The position numbers and the translations under genes are program-made. From Gluconacetobacter tumulisoli (GTDB lineage: Bacteria > Pseudomonadota > Alphaproteobacteria > Acetobacterales > Acetobacteraceae): a DNA stretch of 64,000 nucleotides. Positions 27,887-38,849 of the stretch are shown piece by piece. The notes under the pieces are model-generated. The model ran no database searches and was not told the DNA's origin. It saw only the letters and a program-made list of their open reading frames with translations. Every line of letters starts with the position of its first letter. The stretch's first letter is position 1. The stretch lies in the NCBI RefSeq assembly GCF_014174155.1, contig NZ_JABEQM010000013.1, positions 1 through 64,000 on the forward strand, written 5' to 3'.

Positions 27887-29101
27887 TCAGGCCAGCCCGT
27901 CCACGAACGCCGCAATCCGGGCGCAGGCCTCGCGCAGGGTTTCGTCGTCCGTGGCGCAGGAAAGGCGCAGATAGGGCCCCTTGCCGAAGGCGCTGCCATG
28001 GACGCAGGCGACATGCTGCTCATCCAGCAGGGCGAAGGCGAAATCCTCGTCCGTTACCAGCATGCGGCCGCCCCGGCTGGTCCGGCCGAGGCAGGCCGCA
28101 ATGCCGGGATAGGCGTAGAACGCCCCCTGTGGCATCGCGCAGGTCACGCCGGGAATGGCGCGCAACGCCTCGACCACCATGGTGCGGCGGCGGGCATAGG
28201 TATCGCGCATTTCGGCGATCAGTTCGGCCGGACCGTCCAATGCGGCGGCCGCGGCGGCCTGGCTGATGGAACATACACCCGACGTCGCGTTCCCCTGCAC
28301 CCGCGTCATCATGCGGATCAGGCGTTCCGGGCCGCCGGCATAGCCGACGCGCCAACCGGTCATGGCATAGGATTTCGAAACCCCGTTCAGGGTCAGGACC
28401 CGCGCTTTCAGGTCGGGCGCGACGGCGGCAAGGGAATAATGCCGCGCGCCATCGAAGACCAGATGTTCGTAGATCTCGTCGGACAGGATCCAGATCCCGG
28501 GATGCCGGCGCAACACGTCGGCGATCGCCTCCAGATCCGCCAGGGTAATCACGGCGCCCGTCGGGTTGCTGGGAAAATTCAGCACGACCCAGCGTGTCCG
28601 GGGCGTGATCGCGGCCTCCAGCGCCGCCGCGGACAGGCGGAACCCGTCTTCCTCGCGGCAATCGGCGAAGACCGGGACGCCGCCGAACAGCTGGGCCGCC
28701 AGCGGATAGCTGACCCAGTACGGCGCGGGGGTGACGATTTCATCCCCCGCATCGATCGTCGCCATGAAGGCGTTGAAGATCACCTGCTTGCCGCCGTTCG
28801 ACACCATCAGTTCCGACGGCGCGTAGACCAGGCCGTTTTCGCGCGCGAACTTCCGCGCGATCGCGGCCTTCAGCGCCGGGGTGCCGTCGACGGGCGGATA
28901 TTTCGTCTGCCCGTCCAGCGCCGCGCGATGCGCGGCCTCGATCACCGCCGGGGGGGTGGCGAAGTCGGGCTCGCCCAGTGCCAGCGACAGGACCTGGTGC
29001 CCCTGGGCGCGTAACGCGCGCGCGCGAACGGCCATGGCGATGGTGGCGGGCGACGCCAGCCGCTCCGTACGGCCGGCAAAACCCGGTTCGACCTCCATCA
29101 T
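27887..29101 (-). CDS. Pyridoxal-phosphate aspartate aminotransferase (second tandem copy)
   Basis: A 404-residue class I aminotransferase. The PLP lysine lies in NGVSKSYAMTGWR. Other hallmarks are SLALGEPDF, the NPTG motif (FPSNPTGAV), and the SDEIYEHLVF strand. It lies 12 bases behind a paralogous aminotransferase gene on the same strand and shares that gene's motif layout. The ATG at 29101 has GGAG seven bases upstream; a GTG three codons earlier is less likely. The amino donor could be aspartate, an aromatic amino acid or alanine; sequence alone does not decide. Confidence 0.9.
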   Translation of the reverse strand: MMEVEPGFAGRTERLASPATIAMAVRARALRAQGHQVLSLALGEPDFATPPAVIEAAHRAALDGQTKYPPVDGTPALKAAIARKFARENGLVYAPSELMVSNGGKQVIFNAFMATIDAGDEIVTPAPYWVSYPLAAQLFGGVPVFADCREEDGFRLSAAALEAAITPRTRWVVLNFPSNPTGAVITLADLEAIADVLRRHPGIWILSDEIYEHLVFDGARHYSLAAVAPDLKARVLTLNGVSKSYAMTGWRVGYAGGPERLIRMMTRVQGNATSGVCSISQAAAAAALDGPAELIAEMRDTYARRRTMVVEALRAIPGVTCAMPQGAFYAYPGIAACLGRTSRGGRMLVTDEDFAFALLDEQHVACVHGSAFGKGPYLRLSCATDDETLREACARIAAFVDGLA

Positions 29102-29113
29102 CGTCTCCACCCG

Positions 29114-31338
<2,225 letters not shown>

Positions 31339-31487
31339 TTCTCGCCTCCCCTGGCTGCGTCCCGCCGCATGGGGGCGGTCGCGCGACGGCCTCTCCCTTG
31401 CGATAACGGGGAATGTTTGCGATATAGGCGGCAGGTTCTCAACGGCGCATATCATTGGGCGTTCGGTTCTGAGTACAACGCCGAGTG

Positions 31488-32081
31488 ATGGTGTGGCGGC
31501 ATCGCGAAAGGATGCGCCCCTTGCTTGCTGGCAGTCCGCACTATCCGGCCCTGGTTCTCAATGCCGATTTCAGGCCGCTGTCCTATTTCCCGCTGTCGCT
31601 ATGGTCCTGGCAGGACGCGATCAAGGCGGTCTTCCTCGATCGTGTCTCGGTCCTGAGCGAGTATGACGAGGAGGTCCGCTCGCCCAGCCGGTCGCTCCGC
31701 CTGCCCAGCGTCATCGCCCTGAAGGATTATATCCCTACCGCCCGGCGGCCGGCCTTCACCCGCTTCAACGTCTTCCTCCGCGACAATTTTTCCTGCCAGT
31801 ACTGCCTCGACCGGCTTCCCACCCACGACCTGACCTTCGATCACGTGATCCCGCGCTGCAAGGGCGGTCGCACGACTTGGGAAAATGTCGTCACGGCCTG
31901 CAGCCCCTGCAACCTGATCAAGGGCTCGCGCATGCCGCACGAACTGCACATGTATCCCCGCCGTACCCCGTCCCAGCCCTCGACATGGGAATTGCAGGAA
32001 AACGGCCGGTCGTTCCCGCCCAACTATCTGCATGAAAGCTGGCGGGACTATCTCTACTGGGACAGCGAACTGGACACCTGA
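31488..32081 (+). CDS. HNH endonuclease family protein
   Basis: A 197-residue protein with an HNH/McrA-type zinc finger nuclease domain. The paired zinc knuckles are CQYC and CSPC, and the active-site region is LTFDHVIPRCKGGRTTWENVV. The N-terminal LVLNADFRPLSYFPLSLWSW is conserved in a widespread HNH subgroup often found as a stand-alone housekeeping gene. The ATG at 31488 follows GAG; an ATG at 31512 is an alternative. Its cellular role is not established. Confidence 0.87.
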   Translation: MVWRHRERMRPLLAGSPHYPALVLNADFRPLSYFPLSLWSWQDAIKAVFLDRVSVLSEYDEEVRSPSRSLRLPSVIALKDYIPTARRPAFTRFNVFLRDNFSCQYCLDRLPTHDLTFDHVIPRCKGGRTTWENVVTACSPCNLIKGSRMPHELHMYPRRTPSQPSTWELQENGRSFPPNYLHESWRDYLYWDSELDT

Positions 32082-32096
32082 AAGCCCGATTTCGTC

Positions 32097-32393
32097 CTAC
32101 TGCGTGTAGCTGTATCCGTACTCGTCGGCCAGCTTCTGCAGATCCGGCGCACCGCGCAGGTTCAGCGGGATCGGCTGCGGGTTCTTCGATCCGATGACCA
32201 CTCCATGGTCGGTCATCCTCTGGCAGGTATTCGCCGCCAGCGGGAAACTGAGCTTCAGTTCCGCCCCCATCTGGGCACGCAGGCAGGATACGTCGCTATC
32301 CCAGGGACGCCGCCCGATTTCCGACGAACATCCCGTCAACAGGACCGCGCCGCACGCGATCATACCCAGGCCCGCCCAGTTCTTCCGCTTCAT
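32097..32393 (-). CDS. Small predicted lipoprotein
   Basis: A 98-residue protein with signal peptide and lipobox LLTGC (C22). The mature part has two further cysteines (in VSCLRAQ and NTCQRM) that could form a disulfide. No function was recognised. It is convergent with the HNH gene and divergent from the copper ATPase gene. Confidence 0.7.
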   Translation of the reverse strand: MKRKNWAGLGMIACGAVLLTGCSSEIGRRPWDSDVSCLRAQMGAELKLSFPLAANTCQRMTDHGVVIGSKNPQPIPLNLRGAPDLQKLADEYGYSYTQ

Positions 32394-32656
32394 CTCGACC
32401 GCCGTCAGGGCCCCCGCCGTGCGAGATCGCCCACCACATCACCCAATCCGGGTACGGCGTCCTGTTGCCGGGATGCCGCGCCCTGTCTACGCGCAACCTG
32501 CCATGGATCGTCACCGGACGATAGACCGCCATCCGGGGGACCTGTCCCGCCCGGCGCATGACAGGGTACGCAGGCCCGGGGCCGTCCGCCGGCGCAGTTG
32601 ACGGCGCCCTGCCCCGGTCGCACGTTTCCAACGGGTCCAGAACCGGAGGGCGCGTC

Positions 32657-35083
32657 GTGAATACCAGCATCGGGCGGTCGGTCACCCTGCCGGTCGAAGG
32701 CATGACCTGCGCCGCGTGCGCCACCCGCATCGAGAAGGTGCTGGGGCGCCTGCCCGGCGTCACGCCCCAGGTCAATTTCGCGACCGGGACCGCGACGATG
32801 GGCCTGCCGGACGACCCGGCAGCGCTGGATCATGTGGTCGGCGCGATCCGCAAGGCCGGATACGACGTCCCCGCCCGCCATGTCGGACTGACGGTCGAGG
32901 GCATGACCTGCGTCGCCTGCGCCACGCGGATCGAGAAGGTGCTGAATCGCCTGCCCGGGGTGGACGCCCATGTGAATTTCGCCAGCGGCCGGGCCGAAAT
33001 CGACTACATCCCCGGCCTGGCCGATCCCGACATCCTGATCCGCCAGGTCGAAAAGGCGGGTTACGGCGCAAGCCTGCCCCGCGACGAAACGCCGGACGAC
33101 GAGGCCGCGCGCCACGCCGCGACAGGGCGGCGGCAGATCCGCCTGTTCGTCCTGTCCGCGATCCTGACCGCGCCTCTGCTGGCGGGAATGGCGGCCATGC
33201 TGGCGGGCGTTCACGACCTGCTGCCGCTGTGGCTGCAATGCGCACTGGCAACGGTGGTGCAGTTCGTCTGCGGCCGGTCGTTCTATCGCCACGCCTGGAA
33301 TGCACTGCGGGGCGGCGGGGCGAACATGGACGTGCTGGTGGTCATGGGCACCAGCGTCGCCTGGCTGGCCAGCACCGCGGCGCTGGTGCTGGCGCTGCCC
33401 GGACCGGTGTATTTCGAATCCGGCGCCACCGTCATCACGCTGGTGTTGCTGGGCCGGGTGATGGAGGCCCGCGCCCGCGACCGCACCCGCGCGGGCATCG
33501 AGGGCCTGATCCGCCTGCAGCCCCAGATCGCGCATGTCGTCGTCGATGGCACCCTGGTGGACCGCCCTGTGGCATCCCTGCGCGTCGGCGACCTGTTCGT
33601 CGTCCGGCCGGGCGAGAGCATCCCGGTGGATGGCACCATTATCGACGGCCGGTCGGACATCGACGAATCCATGCTGACCGGCGAGGGCATCCCCGTGGGC
33701 AGGCAGGCGGGCGATCCGGTCTTCGGCGCGACCATCAACCGCGACGGCGTGCTGCATGTCCGCGCCCGGCGCGTCGGTGCCGACACGACCCTCTCGCGGA
33801 TCGTCCGCATGGTGCAGCAGGCGCAGGGAACGAAGGACCCGGTGCAGCATCTGGTGGACCGGGTATCCGCCATCTTCGTCCCGGCGGTGCTGGCGATCGC
33901 ACTGGTGACCTTCGTCGCCGGCTGGGTGGCGACCGGCCACCCGGCGGGGGCGCTGACCGGCACGATCGCGGTGCTGGTGATCGCCTGTCCCTGCGCGCTG
34001 GGACTGGCGACGCCGACGGCCATCATGGTGGGCACGGGCCTGGGCGCGCGGGCGGGCTTGCTGTTCCGCAATGCCGAGGCCCTGGAACGCGCCCACACGA
34101 TCACGACCCTGATCATGGACAAGACCGGCACCCTGACCGAAGGCCGGCCCGGCGTAACGGACATCGTCCCCAACGACGGCATATCGGCCGACCGGCTGCT
34201 GTCCGCCGCCTGCGGGCTGGAACGGGATTCGGAACACCCGCTGGCCCGCGCGATCGCCGCCCATGCCGCGGACGCGGGCGTGACGGCGGTCGCGCTGCGC
34301 GACGTGCGGGCCGTCCCGGGACGTGGCGTGCAGGGCCTGAGGGCCGATGATGGGCATGGCGGGGCGGCCGACGGCATGCTGCGACTGGGCTCCCCACGCT
34401 TTCTGGCCGAAAACGGCTGCATCGATGACGGGGCGGTCGCCGAACGACTGGAACAGCAGGGCAAGACCGTGGTCGGGGTAGCGGACGGCACACGCGTCCT
34501 GGGCTATATTGCCCTGGCCGACCGGATCCGGCCCGACGCCGCCGCCAGCGTGGCGGCCCTGCGGGCCCGGGGGCTGCAACTGGTGATGCTGACCGGCGAC
34601 AATGCCCGCATTGCATCGGTGGTGGCCCAAGCACTGGGGCTGGACGACATCATCGCCGGCGTCCTGCCCGAGGACAAGGCACACGAAATCGAGAAGCGCC
34701 GCGGCCCCGGCCGGGTCGTCGGCATGGTCGGCGACGGCATCAACGACGCGCCGGCACTGGCCGCCGCCGATATCGGCATCGCGATGGGCAGCGGATCGGA
34801 TATCGCGCTGGATACCGCCGACGTCGTGCTGATGCGCAGCGAACTGGGCGGCCTGATCGATGCGATGGACCTGTCGCGCGCCACCTTGGGCAAGGTGCGG
34901 CAGAACCTGTTCTTCGCCTTCGTCTATAACGTGCTGGGCCTGCCACTGGCGGCGTTGGGCATGCTGAACCCCGCCATCGCCGGGGCCGCGATGGCCATGA
35001 GCTCGGTGTCGGTCGTGTCCAACTCCCTGCTGCTCAACCGATGGAAGCCGGTCTTGCGCAAGGCCCCTGCGGCACATAACTGA
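32657..35083 (+). CDS. copA: Copper-exporting P1B-type ATPase
   Basis: An 808-residue inner-membrane pump that exports Cu(I). Two N-terminal heavy-metal domains have GMTCAAC (C18, C21) and GMTCVAC. The transmembrane CPC motif is C444-P445-C446 in IACPCALG. The phosphorylation site is DKTGTLT (D488), with [10 protein letters not shown] near the end and the TGDN hinge. The start is a GTG preceded by GGAGGG at ideal spacing; the frame is open upstream but without support. A CopZ-like chaperone gene follows 53 bases later, forming a copper-resistance unit. No CueR-type regulator is adjacent. Confidence 0.96.
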   Translation: MNTSIGRSVTLPVEGMTCAACATRIEKVLGRLPGVTPQVNFATGTATMGLPDDPAALDHVVGAIRKAGYDVPARHVGLTVEGMTCVACATRIEKVLNRLPGVDAHVNFASGRAEIDYIPGLADPDILIRQVEKAGYGASLPRDETPDDEAARHAATGRRQIRLFVLSAILTAPLLAGMAAMLAGVHDLLPLWLQCALATVVQFVCGRSFYRHAWNALRGGGANMDVLVVMGTSVAWLASTAALVLALPGPVYFESGATVITLVLLGRVMEARARDRTRAGIEGLIRLQPQIAHVVVDGTLVDRPVASLRVGDLFVVRPGESIPVDGTIIDGRSDIDESMLTGEGIPVGRQAGDPVFGATINRDGVLHVRARRVGADTTLSRIVRMVQQAQGTKDPVQHLVDRVSAIFVPAVLAIALVTFVAGWVATGHPAGALTGTIAVLVIACPCALGLATPTAIMVGTGLGARAGLLFRNAEALERAHTITTLIMDKTGTLTEGRPGVTDIVPNDGISADRLLSAACGLERDSEHPLARAIAAHAADAGVTAVALRDVRAVPGRGVQGLRADDGHGGAADGMLRLGSPRFLAENGCIDDGAVAERLEQQGKTVVGVADGTRVLGYIALADRIRPDAAASVAALRARGLQLVMLTGDNARIASVVAQALGLDDIIAGVLPEDKAHEIEKRRGPGRVVGMVGDGINDAPALAAADIGIAMGSGSDIALDTADVVLMRSELGGLIDAMDLSRATLGKVRQNLFFAFVYNVLGLPLAALGMLNPAIAGAAMAMSSVSVVSNSLLLNRWKPVLRKAPAAHN

Positions 35084-35136
35084 AAGGACGGACGACCATC
35101 CGAACCGCGGACAGGGACAGAAATGGGAAAACGACG

Positions 35137-35346
35137 ATGGAAACGACGACGCTGAAAATCGAAGGCATGACCTGCAACGGCTGCGTCAGCGCGGTGAAGA
35201 AGGCGCTGGAACGCTCGGATGGCGTATCCTCCGCCGATGTCGCGCTGGACACGGGGGAGGCCCACGTCACGTACGACGCCGCCCGCACGACCCCGGTTCG
35301 CCTGCGCGCGGCGGTCGAGGATGCGGGCTACGACGTCGCGGCCTGA
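35137..35346 (+). CDS. copZ: Copper chaperone, CopZ-like heavy-metal-associated protein
   Basis: A 69-residue single HMA domain. The metal site is MTCNGC near the N-terminus, followed by the ferredoxin-like beta-alpha-beta pattern ending in VEDAGYDVAA. It probably delivers Cu(I) to the neighbouring ATPase. It lies downstream in the same direction. Confidence 0.92.
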   Translation: METTTLKIEGMTCNGCVSAVKKALERSDGVSSADVALDTGEAHVTYDAARTTPVRLRAAVEDAGYDVAA

Positions 35347-35373
35347 ACAGGGGCACTCCTGCCCTGCCGCCTG

Positions 35374-35727
35374 TCAGGCGAACAGCGCCGCATAAACCTC
35401 GGGCTTGAAGCCCACGGTCAGCGCGCCGTCCACATCCAGAACCGGCCGCTTGATCATCGACGGCTGGGCTGTCATCAGCGCCACGGCGCGCCCCTCATCC
35501 AGATCGGTCTTGTCCGTATCGGGCAATTTGCGAAATGTCGTTCCGGCCCGATTCAGCAGGGTGGGCCAGCCGACCTGTCGTACCCAGCCCTCCAGCACAT
35601 CCCGCGCGATGCCCTGGGTCTTGTAATCGTGAAAAACGTAATCGACACCATGGGCCTCCAGCCACGCACGGGCCTTCTTCATGGTATCGCACGCCTTGAT
35701 GCCATGGATCGTAACCAAACGCGGCAT
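35374..35727 (-). CDS. ArsC/Spx-family reductase, YffB-like
   Basis: A 117-residue thioredoxin-fold protein. The single N-terminal cysteine is C13 in GIKACDTMKKA; the paired cysteine of Spx is absent, as in the YffB group. The later segment PSMIKRPVLDVDG resembles the ArsC loop. Family members are glutathione-dependent thiol reductases or of unknown role; true arsenate reduction is unlikely. It is convergent with copZ. Confidence 0.88.
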   Translation of the reverse strand: MPRLVTIHGIKACDTMKKARAWLEAHGVDYVFHDYKTQGIARDVLEGWVRQVGWPTLLNRAGTTFRKLPDTDKTDLDEGRAVALMTAQPSMIKRPVLDVDGALTVGFKPEVYAALFA

Positions 35728-36027
35728 AGGATCGCCTGCTCCTGCTTCAGGATTGGCGCGGCATCGCGCCTTGCGCCGACCTTAGAACGGATCGTGTCCA
35801 GGTCGAAGGGCTGAGCGGAGCGTCAAGCGGATGGCTGGCGTGACGTCAGGCGACGTGTCCCGGGCGATCGAACATCGCGCGCTCCAAAATCAAGGCGATG
35901 CTACATTGATAGCGAAAAACAAAACATAATTCAAGCCTTGAAATACATCATGCATTTAAATATCTATTGATCAATAAAAATAGATTATAAACAATTCTGC
36001 AATATTATTGCATGACAGGAGAATCTA
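35728..36027. other. AT-rich intergenic region upstream of the HAD gene
   Basis: About 300 bases. From about 35880 on, the A/T content is far above that of the rest of the window. Two perfect palindromes are listed separately. It holds the promoter of the HAD gene and marks the start of the accessory-looking half. Confidence 0.7.
35965..36012. promoter_or_regulatory. Two palindromes before the TTG-start HAD gene
   Basis: TATTGATCAATA is a perfect 12-base palindrome at 35965-35976. TGCAATA-t-TATTGCA is a perfect 7+7 palindrome at 35998-36012, ending 15 bases before the start codon. Both lie in AT-rich DNA and fit operators of an unidentified regulator. The second partly covers the expected initiation region, so repression there is plausible. 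Confidence 0.45.
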
Positions 36028-36753
36028 TTGACTTTATCGACACTTAACTCCCCATCCTCCATTCAGATCCCGTGTTCCGACGGAAAAATTAGTCTTGTTA
36101 TATTTGACTGCGACGGGGTTCTTATTGATGGAGAACGCCAGTCAACAGCCCTGATGGCGCAGGAAGCCCGGAAATATGGCTGGGATCTGACGGATAGTCA
36201 GGCGCACCGGATCTTTACTGGCGGCGAACTTGCGAAAATCGGCGAATTGATCGGCCAGAAGACCGGGCAGGACATCCCGGCCGACTGGGACATGATGATG
36301 CAGAACCGCATCGTCGACATGATGAAGACGGAAGCCGAGACCGTCGACGGGGCGGAAGCCATGCTGGAATCCGTCATTCAGCTTGGCCTGCCCATCCGCG
36401 TGGGCTCCAACTCGTCGGGCGCTGAAATGGACGCCAAATTTCAGAACACGGGCCTGGACAGCGTCCTGGAGAAGGAACGCATCCATTCCGGACGCGATCT
36501 CGACATGCCGAAGCCGCGCCCCGATATCTATCTCCACGCCGCCCGGGCGGAGGGCGTGGCACCGGAAGAATGCATCGTGCTGGAAGATTCCGATGCCGGT
36601 GTCGAAGCCGCCCGCCGGGCGGGAATGGCCTGCGTCCTGCTGCGCGCGCCCGACAAGCCGGCACCGGAATGGCCGGGCCTGTTCCGCATCGCGCATCTGT
36701 CCGAGTTCTCCCCGCTTCTGGAAACGCTCATGGACCAGAAGCAGGCGGCCTGA
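36028..36753 (+). CDS. HAD-superfamily sugar-phosphate phosphatase/phosphatase-like protein
   Basis: A 241-residue HAD hydrolase of the beta-phosphoglucomutase/phosphogluconate-phosphatase type. Motif I is FDCDGVLIDG with nucleophile D27 and acid D29; a helical cap follows; motif III/IV is CIVLEDSDAGVEAARRAGM. It begins with TTG, supported by AGGAG seven bases upstream; no ATG in frame is near. An ATG at 36012 in another frame starts an 11-codon frame overlapping the TTG. The substrate is unknown. Two palindromes precede it. Confidence 0.85.
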   Translation: MTLSTLNSPSSIQIPCSDGKISLVIFDCDGVLIDGERQSTALMAQEARKYGWDLTDSQAHRIFTGGELAKIGELIGQKTGQDIPADWDMMMQNRIVDMMKTEAETVDGAEAMLESVIQLGLPIRVGSNSSGAEMDAKFQNTGLDSVLEKERIHSGRDLDMPKPRPDIYLHAARAEGVAPEECIVLEDSDAGVEAARRAGMACVLLRAPDKPAPEWPGLFRIAHLSEFSPLLETLMDQKQAA

Positions 36754-37617
36754 CCCCGCCACGACCCCGCCCGCGACCACGTCGCCGGCGGGGTGCGCGA
36801 AACAGGGATCATGTCACGGGGGGCGCGTGCCCCGATCATGGGCTGGCGCCGTTTCCAACCGCGCCTTTCCGCCAGAGCCCCTTTTCACCAGAGATAGATC
36901 GCCTTGACGTAGTACGCGTTTGCTTCCGGCCCATTGCGTGCATCGACGGTATGGGGATATCGCGCCGACGCGTATCTGAACCCGCTGCAGATCCCTGCAA
37001 GCACCTGGTCCGAGGCATGCTGACGGTCATCGACCTGCTAACCAGGAAGATCGTCTGGCAGCATCCGATCGGCGCCACCCGCGACACCGGTCCCTTCCAA
37101 CGCAGACCAACCTGCCTTTGCCGACGGATATGCACAATATCGGCGACGGCGGATGGGCACGCGGCCTGGGCAGCCGCTCGGGCGATTACATCCTGGCCTA
37201 CACGCTCGACGGCCAGCAGGCGCCCGCCGCACCGCAATCGCATCGCGGGAGGCCCCCCTCCCGGGTCCATCGCCTTTCCGGCGTGCAGGTCTACCTGCAC
37301 TCGACCCTCGACAATTCCACGAACATCATCGCGATCCGGGACAGTTGCATGCTCCGCCCCCGTGGCCCGCAATCCACGCGACACAATCTCCTGCGCTGGT
37401 CACACCACGCGGCATAGGCGGCCGGCTTACGGCGCCCCCATCAGCAGCGGACGAGCGCAAAAGCAATCCGGCGGAACCTGAATACGGCTGTGCAACGATG
37501 GCGGCAGGCGTCATGCTGGACATTCCGTCCGGCCCTTCGGGGGCCCCAACCGCGCCGCCTCCGGAACCGGGCAAGATCACTCCGATGTGGTCAGGATCTC
37601 CGCAAGAGGACACATTC
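36754..37617. other. Gene-poor stretch with a dehydrogenase pseudogene
   Basis: About 860 bases. It begins with a GC-rich inverted repeat (ACCCCGCC at 36764-36771 paired with GGCGGGGT at 36787-36794) just after the HAD gene, which has no T-run. The middle holds remains of a PQQ-dependent dehydrogenase (36935-37245). The rest, up to the MFS gene, shows no recognisable gene. Confidence 0.6.
36935..37245 (+). pseudogene. Remnant of membrane-bound PQQ-dependent glucose/quinate-type dehydrogenase
   Basis: Pieces of the C-terminal part of a quinoprotein dehydrogenase are spread over different frames. One frame reads YLNPLQIP, another GMLTVIDLLTRKIVWQHPIG then ATRDTGPF, a third QTNLPLPTDMHNIGDGG, then RGLGSRSGDYILAYTLDGQ. 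In intact enzymes these segments run in this order, but with many more residues between the third and fourth. The gene is therefore frameshifted at least twice, internally deleted and missing its N-terminal part. Such enzymes oxidise glucose or quinate in the periplasm of acetic acid bacteria. Confidence 0.75.
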
Positions 37618-38823
37618 ATGATCCAGCCCAGATGGCGCCAGATGATCGCAGGTCTGGCCTGCATGGCGGCCATATCGTCTCCGCAATATGTCTGGACCCT
37701 GTTCACACCGATGCTGAGGACGGATTTCGGCGTCAGCGCCGCCGCGCTGCAGGTCACCTTTTCGCTGCTGATCATCCTGCAGACGCTGTTTTCCCCCATA
37801 CAGGGGTGGTTCGCGCGGCATGTGCCGCCACGCAACCTGATCATGGCGGGGATCGTGCTGACGGGCCTGAGCTGGGTTGCGGCGGCGCAGGCGCACAGCC
37901 TGACCATGCTCTATCTGACATATGGCGTGGTGGGCGGGATCGGCACCGGCACGGTCTATGTGGGCGTCGTGTCGCTGCTGATGCAGTGGTTTCCGATGCG
38001 CCGCGGCATGGCCGCCGGCGCGGCGGCGGCCGGGTATGGAATGGGCGCGATACTGACCACCTTTCCGATCGCGCACATGCTGGCGGGGTCGGGATGGCGG
38101 GGCACGATGACCGTGTTCGGCGCGCTGATCGCCATCGCCGGTATCGTGGCGGCCTGGTTCCTGCGCACGCCGGACGCCGATCCGGACATCCTGGAAGACG
38201 TCAATGGCTATTCCACGTCGGTGGTCGTGAAGACACCCGTGTTCTGGGTCATGTTTTTCATGATGACGACGATGGCGACCTCGGGCCTGATGGTCACCTC
38301 GCAACTCGCGCAGATCGCCATCGATTTCAAGGTGGCCCACCTGGCCATCGCCGGCATGGCCGCGCTGCCGCTGGCCATGACGCTGGACCGTATCGCCAAC
38401 GGCCTGACACGGCCCCTGTTCGGATGGATATCCGATCTGATGGGACGCGAACGGACAATGGCCTTCGCCTTCACACTGGAGGCGGTGGCGCTGAGCTGCT
38501 GGCTGGCCCTGGCGCACCACCCGGTTGCCTTCGTACTGCTGTCCGGTGTCGTGTTCCTCGGCTGGGGAGAAATCTTTTCCCTGTTTCCCGCGACCCTGAC
38601 CGATACGTTCGGCACGCGCGATGCCTCGCGCAATTACGGGCTGCTCTATATCGCCCAGGGCGTCGGCGCGGTGTTCGGCGGTCCCCTGGCGGCGTGGCTG
38701 CATCAGGCCAGCGGCGCCTGGTTCCCGGTCTTTGCCTGCGCCATTGGCGGCGATCTGCTGACCGCGCTGCTGGCGATTGCCGTGCTGCGCCCCATGCGCC
38801 GCCGCTTCCTGCAAGGGGGCTGA
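37618..38823 (+). CDS. MFS transporter, oxalate/formate-antiporter-like
   Basis: A 401-residue, 12-helix transporter. The N-terminal FTPMLRTDFGVSAAALQVTFSL segment and TYGVVGGIGTGTVYVG resemble the OxlT/monocarboxylate group. The loop signature GWISDLMGRERTM appears in the second half. The ATG at 37618 is preceded by AGAGGA at good spacing; the frame is open far upstream but that part is not a protein. It is convergent with another MFS gene. A carboxylate substrate is likely, not proven. Confidence 0.88.
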   Translation: MIQPRWRQMIAGLACMAAISSPQYVWTLFTPMLRTDFGVSAAALQVTFSLLIILQTLFSPIQGWFARHVPPRNLIMAGIVLTGLSWVAAAQAHSLTMLYLTYGVVGGIGTGTVYVGVVSLLMQWFPMRRGMAAGAAAAGYGMGAILTTFPIAHMLAGSGWRGTMTVFGALIAIAGIVAAWFLRTPDADPDILEDVNGYSTSVVVKTPVFWVMFFMMTTMATSGLMVTSQLAQIAIDFKVAHLAIAGMAALPLAMTLDRIANGLTRPLFGWISDLMGRERTMAFAFTLEAVALSCWLALAHHPVAFVLLSGVVFLGWGEIFSLFPATLTDTFGTRDASRNYGLLYIAQGVGAVFGGPLAAWLHQASGAWFPVFACAIGGDLLTALLAIAVLRPMRRRFLQGG

Positions 38824-38849
38824 CACGGGCCCCAGGGCCGTCCCGGCGA

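Noticed and set aside
31485-31511. GTG at 31485 as the start of the HNH nuclease gene
   Set aside because: The ATG directly after it is an equally placed and more usual start; the first residues have no family support, so the exact start remains open.
32405-35077. Long minus-strand frame of 890 codons opposite the copper ATPase
   Set aside because: It is antisense to a clear P-type ATPase, is dominated by His, Gln, Arg and Gly, and has no recognisable domain; it results from GC-rich codon bias.
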